From Sorangium sp051521495 (GTDB lineage: Bacteria > Myxococcota_A > Polyangia > Polyangiales > Polyangiaceae), in assembly GCF_051521495.1 (NCBI RefSeq), contig NZ_CP150355.1, positions 10,726,001 to 10,790,000 on the forward strand: 64,000 nt of DNA, given 5' to 3'. Below are positions 25,214 through 34,429 of the stretch, one piece after another. How positions within the stretch are numbered: position 1 is the stretch's first letter; each line of letters starts with the position of its first letter. The notes beneath the pieces were generated by a model. That model did no database searches. It was not told the origin of the DNA and saw only the letters and a list, made by a program, of their open reading frames with translations. Position numbers and translations under genes: made by a program.

Positions 25214-26580
25214 CGCGCGCTCGCCCGGCTCGTCGGACTCGTCGGACTCGTCCGACTCGTCCGACTCGTCCGACATAATTGCAAGACCCGGTCGAGGATG
25301 CGATCCGCGAGCGCCGGCTTGGGCAACACGCCGAGCGCGTCGGCGGCGTCGCGGGTGACGATCGTGGCGCGGTTGTCGTCACGGCCGAACGAGTCCGCCG
25401 CGTGATTGGCCACGATCATGTCGACGCGCTTGCTGGCGAGCTTGTGCCGGGCATAGGCGATCACCCCGTCGTCCGTGGCGGTCTCGACCGCGAACCCGAC
25501 GAGCACCGGCGAGCGCGCTCCATCGGCGCCGCCGGCGTCCGCGGAGCCGCCGCGCGCCGCGCCGACCTCCGCGAGCAAGTCGGGGTTCGGCACGAGCGGG
25601 AGCGACGCGAGATCGGGCGTCCGCTTCAGCTTGGTCGCGTGCTGCTCGGCCGGGCGGTAGTCGGACACGGCGGCCGTCATGATCAGCGCGTCGGCGCCGC
25701 GCAGGTCCTCGCCGAGCGCCTGCCAGAGCGCGCCGCGCATCGAGAGCGCGCCGCGCACGTCGACCCGGCGCGCGCCCGGCGGCGTGGAGAGCGACACGGG
25801 GCCGGCGATGAGCGTGACCTCCGCGCCCCGCGCCGCCGCCCGCTCCGCCACGGCGAAGCCCATCTTGCCCGTCGACCGGTTGCCGAGGAAGCGCACGGGA
25901 TCGAGATCCTCGAGCGTCGGCCCCGCGGTGACGACGACGCGGAGCCCCTCGAGATCGCGCGGGGCGAGCCGCGAGAACGCCGCCGCCGCGATCGCCGCGG
26001 GCTCGGCCATGCGCCCTAGGCCGCGCTCGCCCGAGGCGACCTCGCCGAAGACCGGGCCGACGAGCTGCACGCGCCCGTCGGCCTCGAGCGTGGCGACGTT
26101 CCGCGCCGTCGCGGGGTGAGCCCACATGCGGGGGTGCATCGCCGGCGCGGCGAGCACCGGCCCCCGCGCGCACAGGGCGAGCGCCGTCACGAGGTCGTCG
26201 GCGCGCCCCGCGGCGAGGCGCGCGAGCACGTCGGCGGTCGCGGGCGCGAGCAGCACGAGATCGGCCTCGGCGGCGAGCGCGACGTGCAGCTCGCCCGCGA
26301 AGCCCGGGTCCCACATGGTGTCGCGCACCGGCTCGCCGCAGAGCCCGCTCAGCGTCATGGGCCCGAGGAACTGCTGCGCCGCGCGCGTCATGATCGGGAG
26401 CACGCGCGCGCCGCCCTGGATCAAGAGCCGGGCGACCTCGGCGGCCTTGTACGCGGCGATGCTGCCGGAGACGGCGAGCGCGACGGTCGGCCGCGCGCCG
26501 GCGAGGGCGTGGCCGGCGGACGGCGGAGGAGCGGAGGCCTCGGGGCGAGGGACGGGAGATGACGGCGTTCGGCCAGACAT
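25210..26580 (-). CDS. coaBC: phosphopantothenoylcysteine decarboxylase/synthetase
   Basis: The 456-aa bifunctional enzyme makes 4'-phosphopantetheine in CoA biosynthesis. The N-terminal flavin decarboxylase domain has VALAVSGSIAAYKAAEVAR, the TRAAQQFLGP segment, APATADVLARLAAGRADD and PAMHPRMW. The C-terminal CTP-dependent ligase domain has VVVTAGPTLEDLDPVRFLGN and RSTGKMGFAVAE, then IMTAAVSDYRPA and LKRTPDL. The ATG at 26580 excludes an Arg-rich shadow extension. The last 15 residues are RTS-type repeats encoded by 9-bp tandem units, and the stop overlaps the CPBP protease start. Confidence 0.95.
   Translation of the reverse strand: MSGRTPSSPVPRPEASAPPPSAGHALAGARPTVALAVSGSIAAYKAAEVARLLIQGGARVLPIMTRAAQQFLGPMTLSGLCGEPVRDTMWDPGFAGELHVALAAEADLVLLAPATADVLARLAAGRADDLVTALALCARGPVLAAPAMHPRMWAHPATARNVATLEADGRVQLVGPVFGEVASGERGLGRMAEPAAIAAAAFSRLAPRDLEGLRVVVTAGPTLEDLDPVRFLGNRSTGKMGFAVAERAAARGAEVTLIAGPVSLSTPPGARRVDVRGALSMRGALWQALGEDLRGADALIMTAAVSDYRPAEQHATKLKRTPDLASLPLVPNPDLLAEVGAARGGSADAGGADGARSPVLVGFAVETATDDGVIAYARHKLASKRVDMIVANHAADSFGRDDNRATIVTRDAADALGVLPKPALADRILDRVLQLCRTSRTSRTSPTSPTSRASAR
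25231..25275. repeat. five tandem 9-bp units in the coaBC 3' end
   Basis: CGTCGGACT occurs twice, then CGTCCGACT-type units three times. On the minus strand this encodes (RTS)n at the CoaBC C-terminus. The other frame would give (SDE)n, and this is the source of the misleading upstream start for the CPBP gene. Confidence 0.9.
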
Positions 26581-26857
26581 GGCGCAGGTGCCAACGTGGG
26601 TCGGGGGTCGTTCCGCCGTCCACCGTGGCACGAAAACCGCCGATCGTACACGGCCACGACACGGTACACGCTGCGCCGCGGGCGGGTGCTCCGGGGCTGC
26701 GCTGCGGGCAGAGCGCTCGTGCCGGCGCACGGCGCACGGCGCACGAGAAGCCACGCGGCGGCGGCCAGAAATCCGGCAGACTATTTGGAGGGCGGCAGTA
26801 GCATCACCCGCGCGGAGCGCGTATTGGGAGGGGCTCTCTCAGAGGAACACGACAACG

Positions 26858-27886
26858 ATGGCAAGCACCGTCCTCACCGGTATCAAGCCCACCGGAACGC
26901 CTCACCTCGGCAACTACGTAGGGGCGATCAAGCCGGCGCTCGCGCTCGCAGGGTCCGCGTCGAACGCGCTTTACTTCGTCGCGGACTATCACGCGCTCAA
27001 CGTCATCCACGACGCGCAGAAGCTCCGGAGCCTGGTCCACGAGGTCGCCGCGACATGGCTCGCGCTCGGCCTCGATCCCGAGAAGGTCATCTTCTACAGG
27101 CAATCCGACGTTCCGGAGATCTTCGAGCTCAGCTGGATTCTCTCCTGCTTCACGGCGAAGGGGCTCATGAACCGCGCCCACGCCTACAAGGCCGCTGTCG
27201 CCAAGAACATGGAGTCCCGGGCGGCAGCGTCGAGCGCCGCGGGCGCCGAGGACATGGACGACCTCGACGCCGGGATCAACATGGGCCTCTACGGCTATCC
27301 GGTGCTGATGGCGGCCGACATCCTCCTGTTCAAGACGAATGTCGTGCCCGTGGGCAAGGACCAGGTCCAGCACATCGAGATCGCCCGCGATATCGCGCAG
27401 CGGTTCAACGCGATCTACGGCCCGACCCTGGTCTTGCCCGAGGCGCGCATCAGCGCCGAGACGGCGGTGATCCCGGGCCTCGACGGCCGCAAGATGAGCA
27501 AGAGCTACGACAACACCATCGCGCTCTTCCTGCCGCCGGAGAAGCTGCGCAAGACGATCTTCAAGTACAAGACGGACTCGTCGCCCCCGAGCGAGCCGAA
27601 GGATCCGAACACCTCGCCGCTCTTCCACCTCTACCGGGAGTTCGCCACGCCCGAAGAGGCGGAGGCGCTCCGCGGCCGCTATCAGAGCGGCATCGGCTGG
27701 GGTGAAGCGAAAGAGGCCGTGTTCGAGGTGCTGAACCGCGCGCTCGAGGAGCCGAGGCGCCGCTACGCCGACCTCATGGCCAACCCGGCCCGCGTCGACG
27801 CCCTGCTCTCGGAAGGCGCCGCGCGCGCGCGGGCGCTCGCGAGCCCGACGCTCCACGAGGTGCGCAGGGCGATCGGCGCCCGCTGA
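26858..27886 (+). CDS. trpS: tryptophanyl-tRNA synthetase
   Basis: The 342-aa class I synthetase has the HIGH-equivalent TGTPHLGNYVGAI near residue 12, ADYHALNVIHD, the substrate-pocket region MGLYGYPVLMAADILLF, PVGKDQVQHIEIARDIA, and the KMSKS loop GRKMSKSYDN. It charges tRNA-Trp in the cytoplasm. AGAGGAA lies about ten bases before the ATG. A short acidic insert (AGAEDMDDLDAG) precedes the MGLYGYP motif. It diverges from coaBC across a 277-bp gap in which I see no further feature. Confidence 0.97.
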   Translation: MASTVLTGIKPTGTPHLGNYVGAIKPALALAGSASNALYFVADYHALNVIHDAQKLRSLVHEVAATWLALGLDPEKVIFYRQSDVPEIFELSWILSCFTAKGLMNRAHAYKAAVAKNMESRAAASSAAGAEDMDDLDAGINMGLYGYPVLMAADILLFKTNVVPVGKDQVQHIEIARDIAQRFNAIYGPTLVLPEARISAETAVIPGLDGRKMSKSYDNTIALFLPPEKLRKTIFKYKTDSSPPSEPKDPNTSPLFHLYREFATPEEAEALRGRYQSGIGWGEAKEAVFEVLNRALEEPRRRYADLMANPARVDALLSEGAARARALASPTLHEVRRAIGAR

Positions 27887-27984
27887 AGGCCGGCTCGCGG
27901 CGGAGGGCGAGCGCCGCCCGGCGAGGCCGGCTCGAGGCGAGCGCCGCCGATCAGCCGCTGTCGCCCTCGGAAGGCGCCGCCCGA

Positions 27985-29766
27985 TCAGCCGCCGTCGCTC
28001 GTCGTGTTCTTCTGGCTCTGGCGCCGCTTCTTGCCTTTGCCGCCCTTCGCCTCGTCGCCCGCGGAGTCCCGCTGGCCGCGGGCCTCTCTCGACCCGTTGC
28101 TCTCCGGCGCAGGCGCGCCCGACGCCTGCGCGATGGCCGCGCCCTCGGCGGGCGGGGCGTCCTCGCGCGCGCGGCCGCCTTCGCCTTCGGCGCGCTCATC
28201 CCCCTTCGCATGGAAGGTGCCGAACCCCGCGCGCTCGGTCCAGCCGCGCTCGCCCGTGAGCCCCGGCTCGCGGCTCTCGACGGTGCCGCCGCCCGGCTCG
28301 GGGCCGGTCGCGCCGGGCGTGCGGACGTCCGGCCCCTGCGTGACGACGAGGTACTCGTCCGCCACGTACTCCGGGTGGTGGTCGTCGGCGGCCTTGGCCG
28401 CGGGGTCGCGCGGGCCGCTGCCGACGTGGATGATCTGCGCGGTCGGCGGGTAGCTGTCGCTCCACTTCTCCCGCACCGCGTAGGCTCCGTCGCGCACGAC
28501 CCGCGAGCTCGTCGTCCTGAAGCCCGGGATGCCGCGCTGAGCGAGCGCCCGTGTCCCTTCGGGCAGCTTCGGCGTCGGGCGCTCCAGCTCCTCGAACGGG
28601 ATGACCTCGTCGATGCGACGGAAGTACGTGACCGTGAGCTTGCGCGAGGGCCCGAGGATCTCGGCGCGCACGACGCCGCCGGCCACCGTCTCGTGGAGCA
28701 CGATCGGGAAGTCGAACGGGTTCCTGAAGCGATAGTTGATCGTCGGGTAGACGACCGTCGCGTCGAGGCCGAGCTTGATGTAGTAGCTCGGGCGGGAGTG
28801 CGGATAGCGCTCGACGATCTCGAGCCCCGCGAAGAACGCGGCGCCGTGGAGCGTGCCCGAGATCTGGCAGGTACCGCCGCCGAGCCCGTCGACGAGCTCG
28901 CCCTGAGCGATGACGGGGGCGACGCGGTACCCGTGCGCCTCGTCGCGCGGGCCCACCGTCTCGTTGAAGTCGAAGATCTCGCCCGGCATGACGACGGTCC
29001 CGTCGAGCTTCGACGCGGCGAGCCTGAGGTTGTACGTCCTCTCCTTGGACTTCCCCCCGGTCGCGTAGCGCGTCTCGAAGTAGCCGAGCACCTGATCGAA
29101 CTTGACGTTGCCGAGCTTCTCGGCAGCGAGCTTCGGCGCGATCGTCTCGACGCTGGCCTGCGCCGTGTCCTCGCCCGCCCGAAGGGCGGCGTCGATGCGC
29201 GCGAGCGTGCCGTAGACGTCCAGCCGATACCCGATCTTCTCGGGCCTCAGCTGCCTCGCCTCGAGGTCGACATAGGCGTCGACCGCGGGCGCGTCGAGCT
29301 CGACCTTCAGGTCGAGCAGCTTGCTGATCGCCCGCTCGGAGTCGAGCAGGAGCGGGATCGGGATATCGAGCGGCGCGTCCTCGTCGCTCTTGTCGCCCTC
29401 GCCGGCCCGATCGTGCGCGCGGCGGAGCGCGCTCTCCGGGCGGAGCGCCTCGCGGACGAACTCGGCGAGGCGGACCCGGTTGATCTCGACGCCGAGATCG
29501 TTGCGGCGGAGCGCGCGCGCGGAGCCGTCGGGGAGGACGATCCGGATCTCCCCGGTGGCGTAGCGGCGCACGAGGTCGAGCGCGTTCGCCACGACGTCGC
29601 CGCCCGTCGGCACCGGCACCTGCGCCACGCGGAGGACCGGCGGCGGCTTCGGGCCGTCGTCCAGCGGCGGCGGCAGCACGAGGTAGGTGATGACCAGGCC
29701 GCTCGTGACGAAGATCGCCACCAGCGCGGCGAACCGCCAGAGCTCCGGCGAGCGGCGAAGATCCAT
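27985..29766 (-). CDS. VanW family protein with a membrane anchor
   Basis: The 593-aa protein has a short cytoplasmic start and one N-terminal transmembrane helix (FAALVAIFVTSGLVITYLVL). It has a region like the peptidoglycan-binding domain found before VanW in YoaR proteins, and then a complete VanW domain (NLRLAASKLDGTVVMPGEIF, then DFNETVGPRD, GGGTCQISGTLHGAAFFAGL, PHSRPSYYIKLGLDATV). A G/E/R-rich tail ends with a basic segment. The function of VanW is not settled; a role at the cell wall is usual. It starts 64 bases after the kinase gene at 31150 ends, so the two may form an operon. It converges on trpS. Confidence 0.88.
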   Translation of the reverse strand: MDLRRSPELWRFAALVAIFVTSGLVITYLVLPPPLDDGPKPPPVLRVAQVPVPTGGDVVANALDLVRRYATGEIRIVLPDGSARALRRNDLGVEINRVRLAEFVREALRPESALRRAHDRAGEGDKSDEDAPLDIPIPLLLDSERAISKLLDLKVELDAPAVDAYVDLEARQLRPEKIGYRLDVYGTLARIDAALRAGEDTAQASVETIAPKLAAEKLGNVKFDQVLGYFETRYATGGKSKERTYNLRLAASKLDGTVVMPGEIFDFNETVGPRDEAHGYRVAPVIAQGELVDGLGGGTCQISGTLHGAAFFAGLEIVERYPHSRPSYYIKLGLDATVVYPTINYRFRNPFDFPIVLHETVAGGVVRAEILGPSRKLTVTYFRRIDEVIPFEELERPTPKLPEGTRALAQRGIPGFRTTSSRVVRDGAYAVREKWSDSYPPTAQIIHVGSGPRDPAAKAADDHHPEYVADEYLVVTQGPDVRTPGATGPEPGGGTVESREPGLTGERGWTERAGFGTFHAKGDERAEGEGGRAREDAPPAEGAAIAQASGAPAPESNGSREARGQRDSAGDEAKGGKGKKRRQSQKNTTSDGG

Positions 29767-29830
29767 GCGAGGGCGGCCATCTTGAAAAGCGTTCCCCGTA
29801 CCGTCAAGCGAACGCGGGCACGCGCCGTCG

Positions 29831-31150
29831 CTACGGGGCGTCGCGCGCCGCACCGGAGCCGCCGCGCGGCGCCTTCGACGCGCCCCGCGCCGCCCTGAGG
29901 AGCGGCCCCTTGATCGAGCCCGCCCTGGGCACGAGCAGAGAGCCCGGCTGGCGCGGGGGGCCGCCGTGCGGCGAGGAGCGCAGGAGGAGCGCGCCCGCGA
30001 GCACCACGAGGACCACGAGGCCGACGGTCGCAGGGACGAGCCAGGGCCGCGCGTGGCGCTCGTCCTCGGGCGGCGGCGGAGCACCCTCCGGTGCGCCCGC
30101 GCTCGCGCGCCCGGGCTGAGCGGCGGCCTGCAGCGAGCTCTGCTGTGGAGGCGGATAGTCGGGGTCGATCGAGCGCTCGCGCGCGATCTGCACGGCCTCC
30201 TGGATCGCGGCGCGCCGCCGCTCGCCGCGCGGGCCGAGCAGCTGCTGCATCAGCGCGGCGAGCTCATCGGAGGTGGCGATGGGCGTCGCGGGCGGCAGCT
30301 GCTCGATCGCGCGGCGCAGCTCGGCCATCGTCGCGAAGCGCTCGTCCTTCGGCTTCGCGAGCATCCTCATGATGATGCGCCCGACGTCCTCCGGGAGCGA
30401 CGGGACGAGGGTCCGCGGCGGCTCGGCCGCGACCGCGTCGCAGATGCGTCGCACCGTCGCGGGATCGTTCTCGGCGTGGAAGGGGTGCCTGCCCGTCACG
30501 AGCTGATAAAAGACGATCCCGAGCGTGAACACGTCGGTGCGCCGATCGATGGGCTCGCTGCCCGCCTGCTCCGGCGACATGTACGCGTACTTGCCCTTCA
30601 CCTGCCCGACCTGCGTTCGCTGCAGGTTCGAGGCGGCCTTGGCGACGCCGAAGTCGAGGATCTTCACCGATCCGTCGTAGCCGACCAGGATGTTTTGCGG
30701 CGAGACGTCGCGGTGGACGAGGCCGACGGGCTTGCCGTCGCGGCCGCGCAGCTCGTGCGCGGCGTGCAGGCCGAGCGCGGCCTCCGCGACGATGCGGAGC
30801 GCGAACGGGAGCGGCAGGCCGCCGCGCGCCTTGCTCTCGCGGAGGACCAGGTTGAGCGGCTCGCCGTCGATGAGCTCCATCACCTGATAGAGGACGCCGT
30901 CCTCCTCGCCCACATCGATCGTCTCCGCGACGTTCGGGTGATGGATCTGCGAGACCAGCGTGGCCTCGTCGAGGAACATGGCCTCGAAGTCGGGATCGTC
31001 GCTCAGCTCGGCGCGCAGCAGCTTGACGGCGACGATCCTGGGGAGCTGGCCGCCCGTTCGAGCGGCCCACACCGAGGCCATGCCCCCGAGCGCGATGGGG
31101 ACGAGGAGCTCATAGCGACCGAGCGTGTGGCCAGCGCGTACTTCTCCCAT
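29831..31150 (-). CDS. Ser/Thr protein kinase, membrane-anchored
   Basis: The 439-aa protein has a kinase domain at about 12-285: glycine loop IALGGMASVWAA, AVKLLRAEL (K43), catalytic loop LVHRDVSPQNIL (D148, N153), intact ILDFGVAKA, and MSPEQAGSEP with DVFTLGIVFYQLVTG. HRDVSPQN in place of HRDLKPEN is typical of a large myxobacterial kinase group and lacks the usual Lys. A P/Q/A-rich juxtamembrane region leads to one transmembrane helix near 371-391 and a short basic extracytoplasmic tail with no sensor domain. The ATG at 31150 is chosen over an upstream in-frame ATG because the kinase begins there. No recognisable feature lies in 31151-31432. Confidence 0.93.
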   Translation of the reverse strand: MGEVRAGHTLGRYELLVPIALGGMASVWAARTGGQLPRIVAVKLLRAELSDDPDFEAMFLDEATLVSQIHHPNVAETIDVGEEDGVLYQVMELIDGEPLNLVLRESKARGGLPLPFALRIVAEAALGLHAAHELRGRDGKPVGLVHRDVSPQNILVGYDGSVKILDFGVAKAASNLQRTQVGQVKGKYAYMSPEQAGSEPIDRRTDVFTLGIVFYQLVTGRHPFHAENDPATVRRICDAVAAEPPRTLVPSLPEDVGRIIMRMLAKPKDERFATMAELRRAIEQLPPATPIATSDELAALMQQLLGPRGERRRAAIQEAVQIARERSIDPDYPPPQQSSLQAAAQPGRASAGAPEGAPPPPEDERHARPWLVPATVGLVVLVVLAGALLLRSSPHGGPPRQPGSLLVPRAGSIKGPLLRAARGASKAPRGGSGAARDAP

Positions 31151-31432
31151 GGTGCTCACGTGCCGCGTAACCCCGGAGCGAGGCAGCGCCCGCCGGGAAT
31201 CGAGCCCGCCGAGCGCGGCCCACCGCGGCCCGCCCACTGCGTCGGGTCCGCAAGAAGCGCTCGGTGTGCCAGGTGGTGCTCTTGATCGAAAAATGACCGC
31301 GTGCGCCCGGAACGCTGCCGGGCGCCTGGTGTTCGGATCGTCGCAGAGAACGCCTTGGCGCTCAACCCGGAAGGCTGTTCAGGTCGGAGCGTGATCTTTC
31401 ACGGATCCGTCCCGGAGCCGCCCCTGATGCGC

Positions 31433-33679
31433 TCAGCGCGTGAGCCTCCGAGCCTTGGAGAGATCGCCGGCGCCTTCGGCCGGCGCGTCGGACGGAGAGG
31501 GCTCCGGAGACGGGATGACCTTGCGCAGCGCAGACAGATGGCGCTTGGTGACGCCTGTCACCGCCAGGATCTGAGCGTCGGTCGCGCGACGCACGCCTTC
31601 TAGGGAACCGAGCTCCCGGAGGAGCGCCGTCCTCACCGCGCTGCCGAGCCCGGGGATGTCCTCGATCTCGGATCGGAGGCGCCGTGCCTTGCCGAGCCGC
31701 TTGCGTGCGTGGTTTGCGAAGCGGTGCGCCTCGTCGCGGGCGCGCGCCAGGAAGAAGAGGGCGGAGCTCGTGGATCGGAGCGGGATACCGTTCTTCTGGC
31801 CAGGCAGGTAGACGCGATCGACGAGCTTCTCGCCGGTCTGCGTCTCCCGCTCCTTCGCTAGACCGACGATCGGGAGGCCGTGCAGGCCGAGATCGCGCGC
31901 GGCCGACAGCGCCACCTGAAGTTGGCCGCGCCCGCCGTCGACCACGAGCAGATCCGGCAGATCCCACTCGCCGACGCCGGCCTCAGGGCTCTTCGGCGCA
32001 TCGCTCGCCGATCCGGAGCTCTCTCGCTCCGCGGTCGCCGACACCTGCGCGCCTTCCGTCGCCAGCGGTGCGTCGCTCGCTGTCGCCACGCTGATATCGT
32101 CTTCAGGTACGTCTTCAGCCACGTCGCCCGCCGTCGCGTCGCTCTCGGGGGCATCGCTCTCCGTCTCGTCGATCTCCGTCATGTCGCTCTCGGAGACGCC
32201 CTCCTTTACATCGCTCTCGGGCGCGCTCGACGCTTCGAGGGCGGCCTCGCTGTCTGCGGTGGGCGCGGCGCTCGGGGACATCGCGCGCGCGGCCTTGCCG
32301 CGTCGGAAGCGCCGCGAGAGCACCTCGTACATCGCGCCGTAGTCGTCGCCGTCGGCCACGCTCTTCACGTTGAAGCTGCGGTAGCGCTTCTTGTCGGGCT
32401 GACCATCGAGGAGCGCCACGATCGATCCCACCGTGTCGCCGCCGCCGAGATGTGAGATGTCGCAGCACTCGATGCGACGCGGGAGCGTCGGGAGGCGGAG
32501 GCGCTCCCTGAGCTCCTCGAGACGGGCCTCGAGATCGTCGGAGCTCCGCTGCTTCTCACGGAACGCGTGAGCTGCGTTCTCGCTCGCCATCTTGAGCAGA
32601 TCGACGCGAGGTCCGCGCTGAGGAACGAAGAGCGCCACCTTGCGGCCGCGCCGATCGCCGAGCCACTCCGCGACGCCCTCCGCGCCGTCGGGCAACACCG
32701 GCACGAGGACCTCATCGGGGATCGAGGTGGACGCGACGCCATAGTACTCGTTCAGGAAGCCGCCCAGCACCTCGTCGTCCGGCAGCTCCATGTTGCGGAG
32801 CGAGAAGGACAGCGTGTCTGTCACGCGCCCCCTCCGCACCATGATCACTTCGATCTCCACGAGCGTCCCCTCGCGGTAGATGCCCACCACGTCTTGATCG
32901 ACGTCCTTCACGTAGACGACGCGCTGCGCCTCGCGGACCGCCTCGACCGCTCGGAGCTGATCGCGGTAGATGGCGGCGCGCTCGAACTCGAGCTCCCGCG
33001 ACGCGTCCCGCATTCGCGCGGTGAGTTCGCCGGTGAGCTCGTCGTGGCGCCCTTCGAGGAAGAGCGCGACCGAGCGGACCATCTCCGTATAGAGCTCCCG
33101 GTCCACATCCATCACGCAGGGCGCGAGGCAACGCTTGATCTGGTACTGCAGGCAGGGGCGCCGGCGCGACGCCATCTCGGCGTCGGAGCAGGTGCGGAGC
33201 TGGAAGTGCTTGTTGACCAGGTGGAGCGTCCGCCGCGCGCTCGTCGCCGAGTGGTAGGGGCCGAAATAGCGCGCCTTGTCCGGGGCGGGACGGCGGACCG
33301 TCTCGAGCATCGGCCACGCCTTCTGCGTGTCGAGCTTGAGGCAGAGGAAGTCCTTGTCGTCACGCAGCTTGACGTTGAACCGCGGCTTGTGCTGCTTGAC
33401 GAGCTCGTTCTCGAGTACGGCCGCTTCCTTCTCGGTGGCCGTCACCACCGTCTCCAGATCGGCCACGATCTTCCGGAGTATCGGGATGAAGTACCGGGCG
33501 TCGCTCCCGCTCTCCTGAAAGTAGCTGCGGACGCGCGAGCGCAGGCTCTTCGCCTTGCCGACGTAGACGACGGCGCCAGCCTTGTCGATGAAAAGATAGC
33601 AGCCCGGCGTCGTCGGAAGCGACGCGAGCTTGGCGGCGAGGAGGGCTTCGGGATCCTGCTTGGCGCTCGGGGTGACCAC
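31433..33679 (-). CDS. uvrC: excinuclease ABC subunit C with an acidic insertion
   Basis: The 748-aa protein makes both incisions in nucleotide excision repair with UvrAB. It has the GIY-YIG nuclease (PTTPGCYLFIDKAGAVVYVG near 22), a Cys-containing region, the UVR motif (FERAAIYRDQL), the RNase H-like nuclease (CCDISHLGGGDTVGS, DDYGAMYEV, LLVVDGGRGQLQVA, ARDEAHRFA) and a C-terminal HhH pair. It is longer than usual because about 107 residues (roughly 466-572) of acidic low-complexity sequence with ESD repeats split the RNase H-like domain between its second and third conserved blocks. All catalytic acids and the His remain. The GTG start lacks a strong ribosome-binding site. Confidence 0.95.
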   Translation of the reverse strand: MVTPSAKQDPEALLAAKLASLPTTPGCYLFIDKAGAVVYVGKAKSLRSRVRSYFQESGSDARYFIPILRKIVADLETVVTATEKEAAVLENELVKQHKPRFNVKLRDDKDFLCLKLDTQKAWPMLETVRRPAPDKARYFGPYHSATSARRTLHLVNKHFQLRTCSDAEMASRRRPCLQYQIKRCLAPCVMDVDRELYTEMVRSVALFLEGRHDELTGELTARMRDASRELEFERAAIYRDQLRAVEAVREAQRVVYVKDVDQDVVGIYREGTLVEIEVIMVRRGRVTDTLSFSLRNMELPDDEVLGGFLNEYYGVASTSIPDEVLVPVLPDGAEGVAEWLGDRRGRKVALFVPQRGPRVDLLKMASENAAHAFREKQRSSDDLEARLEELRERLRLPTLPRRIECCDISHLGGGDTVGSIVALLDGQPDKKRYRSFNVKSVADGDDYGAMYEVLSRRFRRGKAARAMSPSAAPTADSEAALEASSAPESDVKEGVSESDMTEIDETESDAPESDATAGDVAEDVPEDDISVATASDAPLATEGAQVSATAERESSGSASDAPKSPEAGVGEWDLPDLLVVDGGRGQLQVALSAARDLGLHGLPIVGLAKERETQTGEKLVDRVYLPGQKNGIPLRSTSSALFFLARARDEAHRFANHARKRLGKARRLRSEIEDIPGLGSAVRTALLRELGSLEGVRRATDAQILAVTGVTKRHLSALRKVIPSPEPSPSDAPAEGAGDLSKARRLTR

Positions 33680-33980
33680 GGCCGGAACGATCTAGAAGTC
33701 GCGCGCGCCTGCAGCAAGCGCCGCGATCACGGCTCTTCCGGGTGAGGGGGGTCGGCGCGGCTCGCGCCGGTTCTCCTTTACATCCGGAAAAGCGCCGTCA
33801 TGTGACGCGGCGCCGCTCGCCGCGGAGCGACGGGGCCGAACGCCCAGGTCGGGATGTCGAACGGGTCGCCCGACCCGACCGCGACGTTCGTGGAGGGCCT
33901 GTTCGCGCCGAGGCAAACGCGACACGAACGCGCCGGCCCGACTGCGAGCGATCGCCGGCGCGCGCCATGTTGCGCGGGCG

Positions 33981-34183
33981 CGCTGATCACGTGAGCGGCG
34001 CGCGCGGCCAGTCTGTTCACCTACGTGAGCGGCGCGGCGCGCGCGGCCAGGCTGTTCACCTGAACCACGCAGCGTGCGCGGACAGGCTGTTCACCGGAGC
34101 CACGCAGCGTGCGCGGCCAGGCTGTTCACCGGAACCGCGCAGCGTGCGCGGACAGGGTGATCACGAGAGCCGCGCGCCGCGCG
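33981..34183. repeat. 35-bp tandem repeats, five units plus a partial
   Basis: Four consecutive 35-base units start at 34044, 34079, 34114 and 34149 with CGG[C/A]CAGGCTGTTCACC-type sequence. A 39-base variant at 34005 and a partial unit precede them. Units are diverged, most strongly at both ends, and alternate between CGGCCAG and CGGACAG. Confidence 0.85.
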
Positions 34184-34202
34184 CTGACGCGCGGCTCTCG
34201 TG
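34162..34202. other. perfect 15-bp inverted repeat
   Basis: CACGAGAGCCGCGCG pairs perfectly with CGCGCGGCTCTCGTG across an 11-base loop at the edge of the tandem array. It has no T-run. It could be a terminator-like hairpin downstream of the amidohydrolase pseudogene or the end of a mobile element. Confidence 0.7.
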
Positions 34203-34429
34203 AGGCCACCTGATCTCGGTGTGCCGCCGTCACCTGTCGCGCGATCGCCCGTGTAGCAGGGGGCGGAGGCGACTTCGGTGATGGCGCGCCGCGCCCGGGG
34301 TCGAGGCGAGACACGACCTCGAGCAGACAGTGGGCACGACGGAGGGATCTCCGCGGCAGGGGGTCTGGGGTGTCGCGCGCTCCTGCTTCGTGGCCTCGCG
34401 GACGGCCGCGTCTTCGCCTCGGTCGCAAT

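Larger units (their letters stand above)
33680..34429. other. gene-poor region with tandem and inverted repeats
   Basis: No frame here resembles a known protein or keeps convincing codon use. The stretch holds a 35-bp tandem array (33981-34183) and an overlapping 15-bp perfect inverted repeat. A short minus-strand fragment (GDPFDIPTWAFGP near 33850) looks protein-like, but I cannot assign it. Confidence 0.6.

Noticed and set aside
25214..25276. CPBP protease start at 25276 with a (SDE)n N-terminus
   Set aside because: That stretch is the out-of-frame reading of a 9-bp repeat in coaBC; the ATGA overlap at 25213 is a better start.
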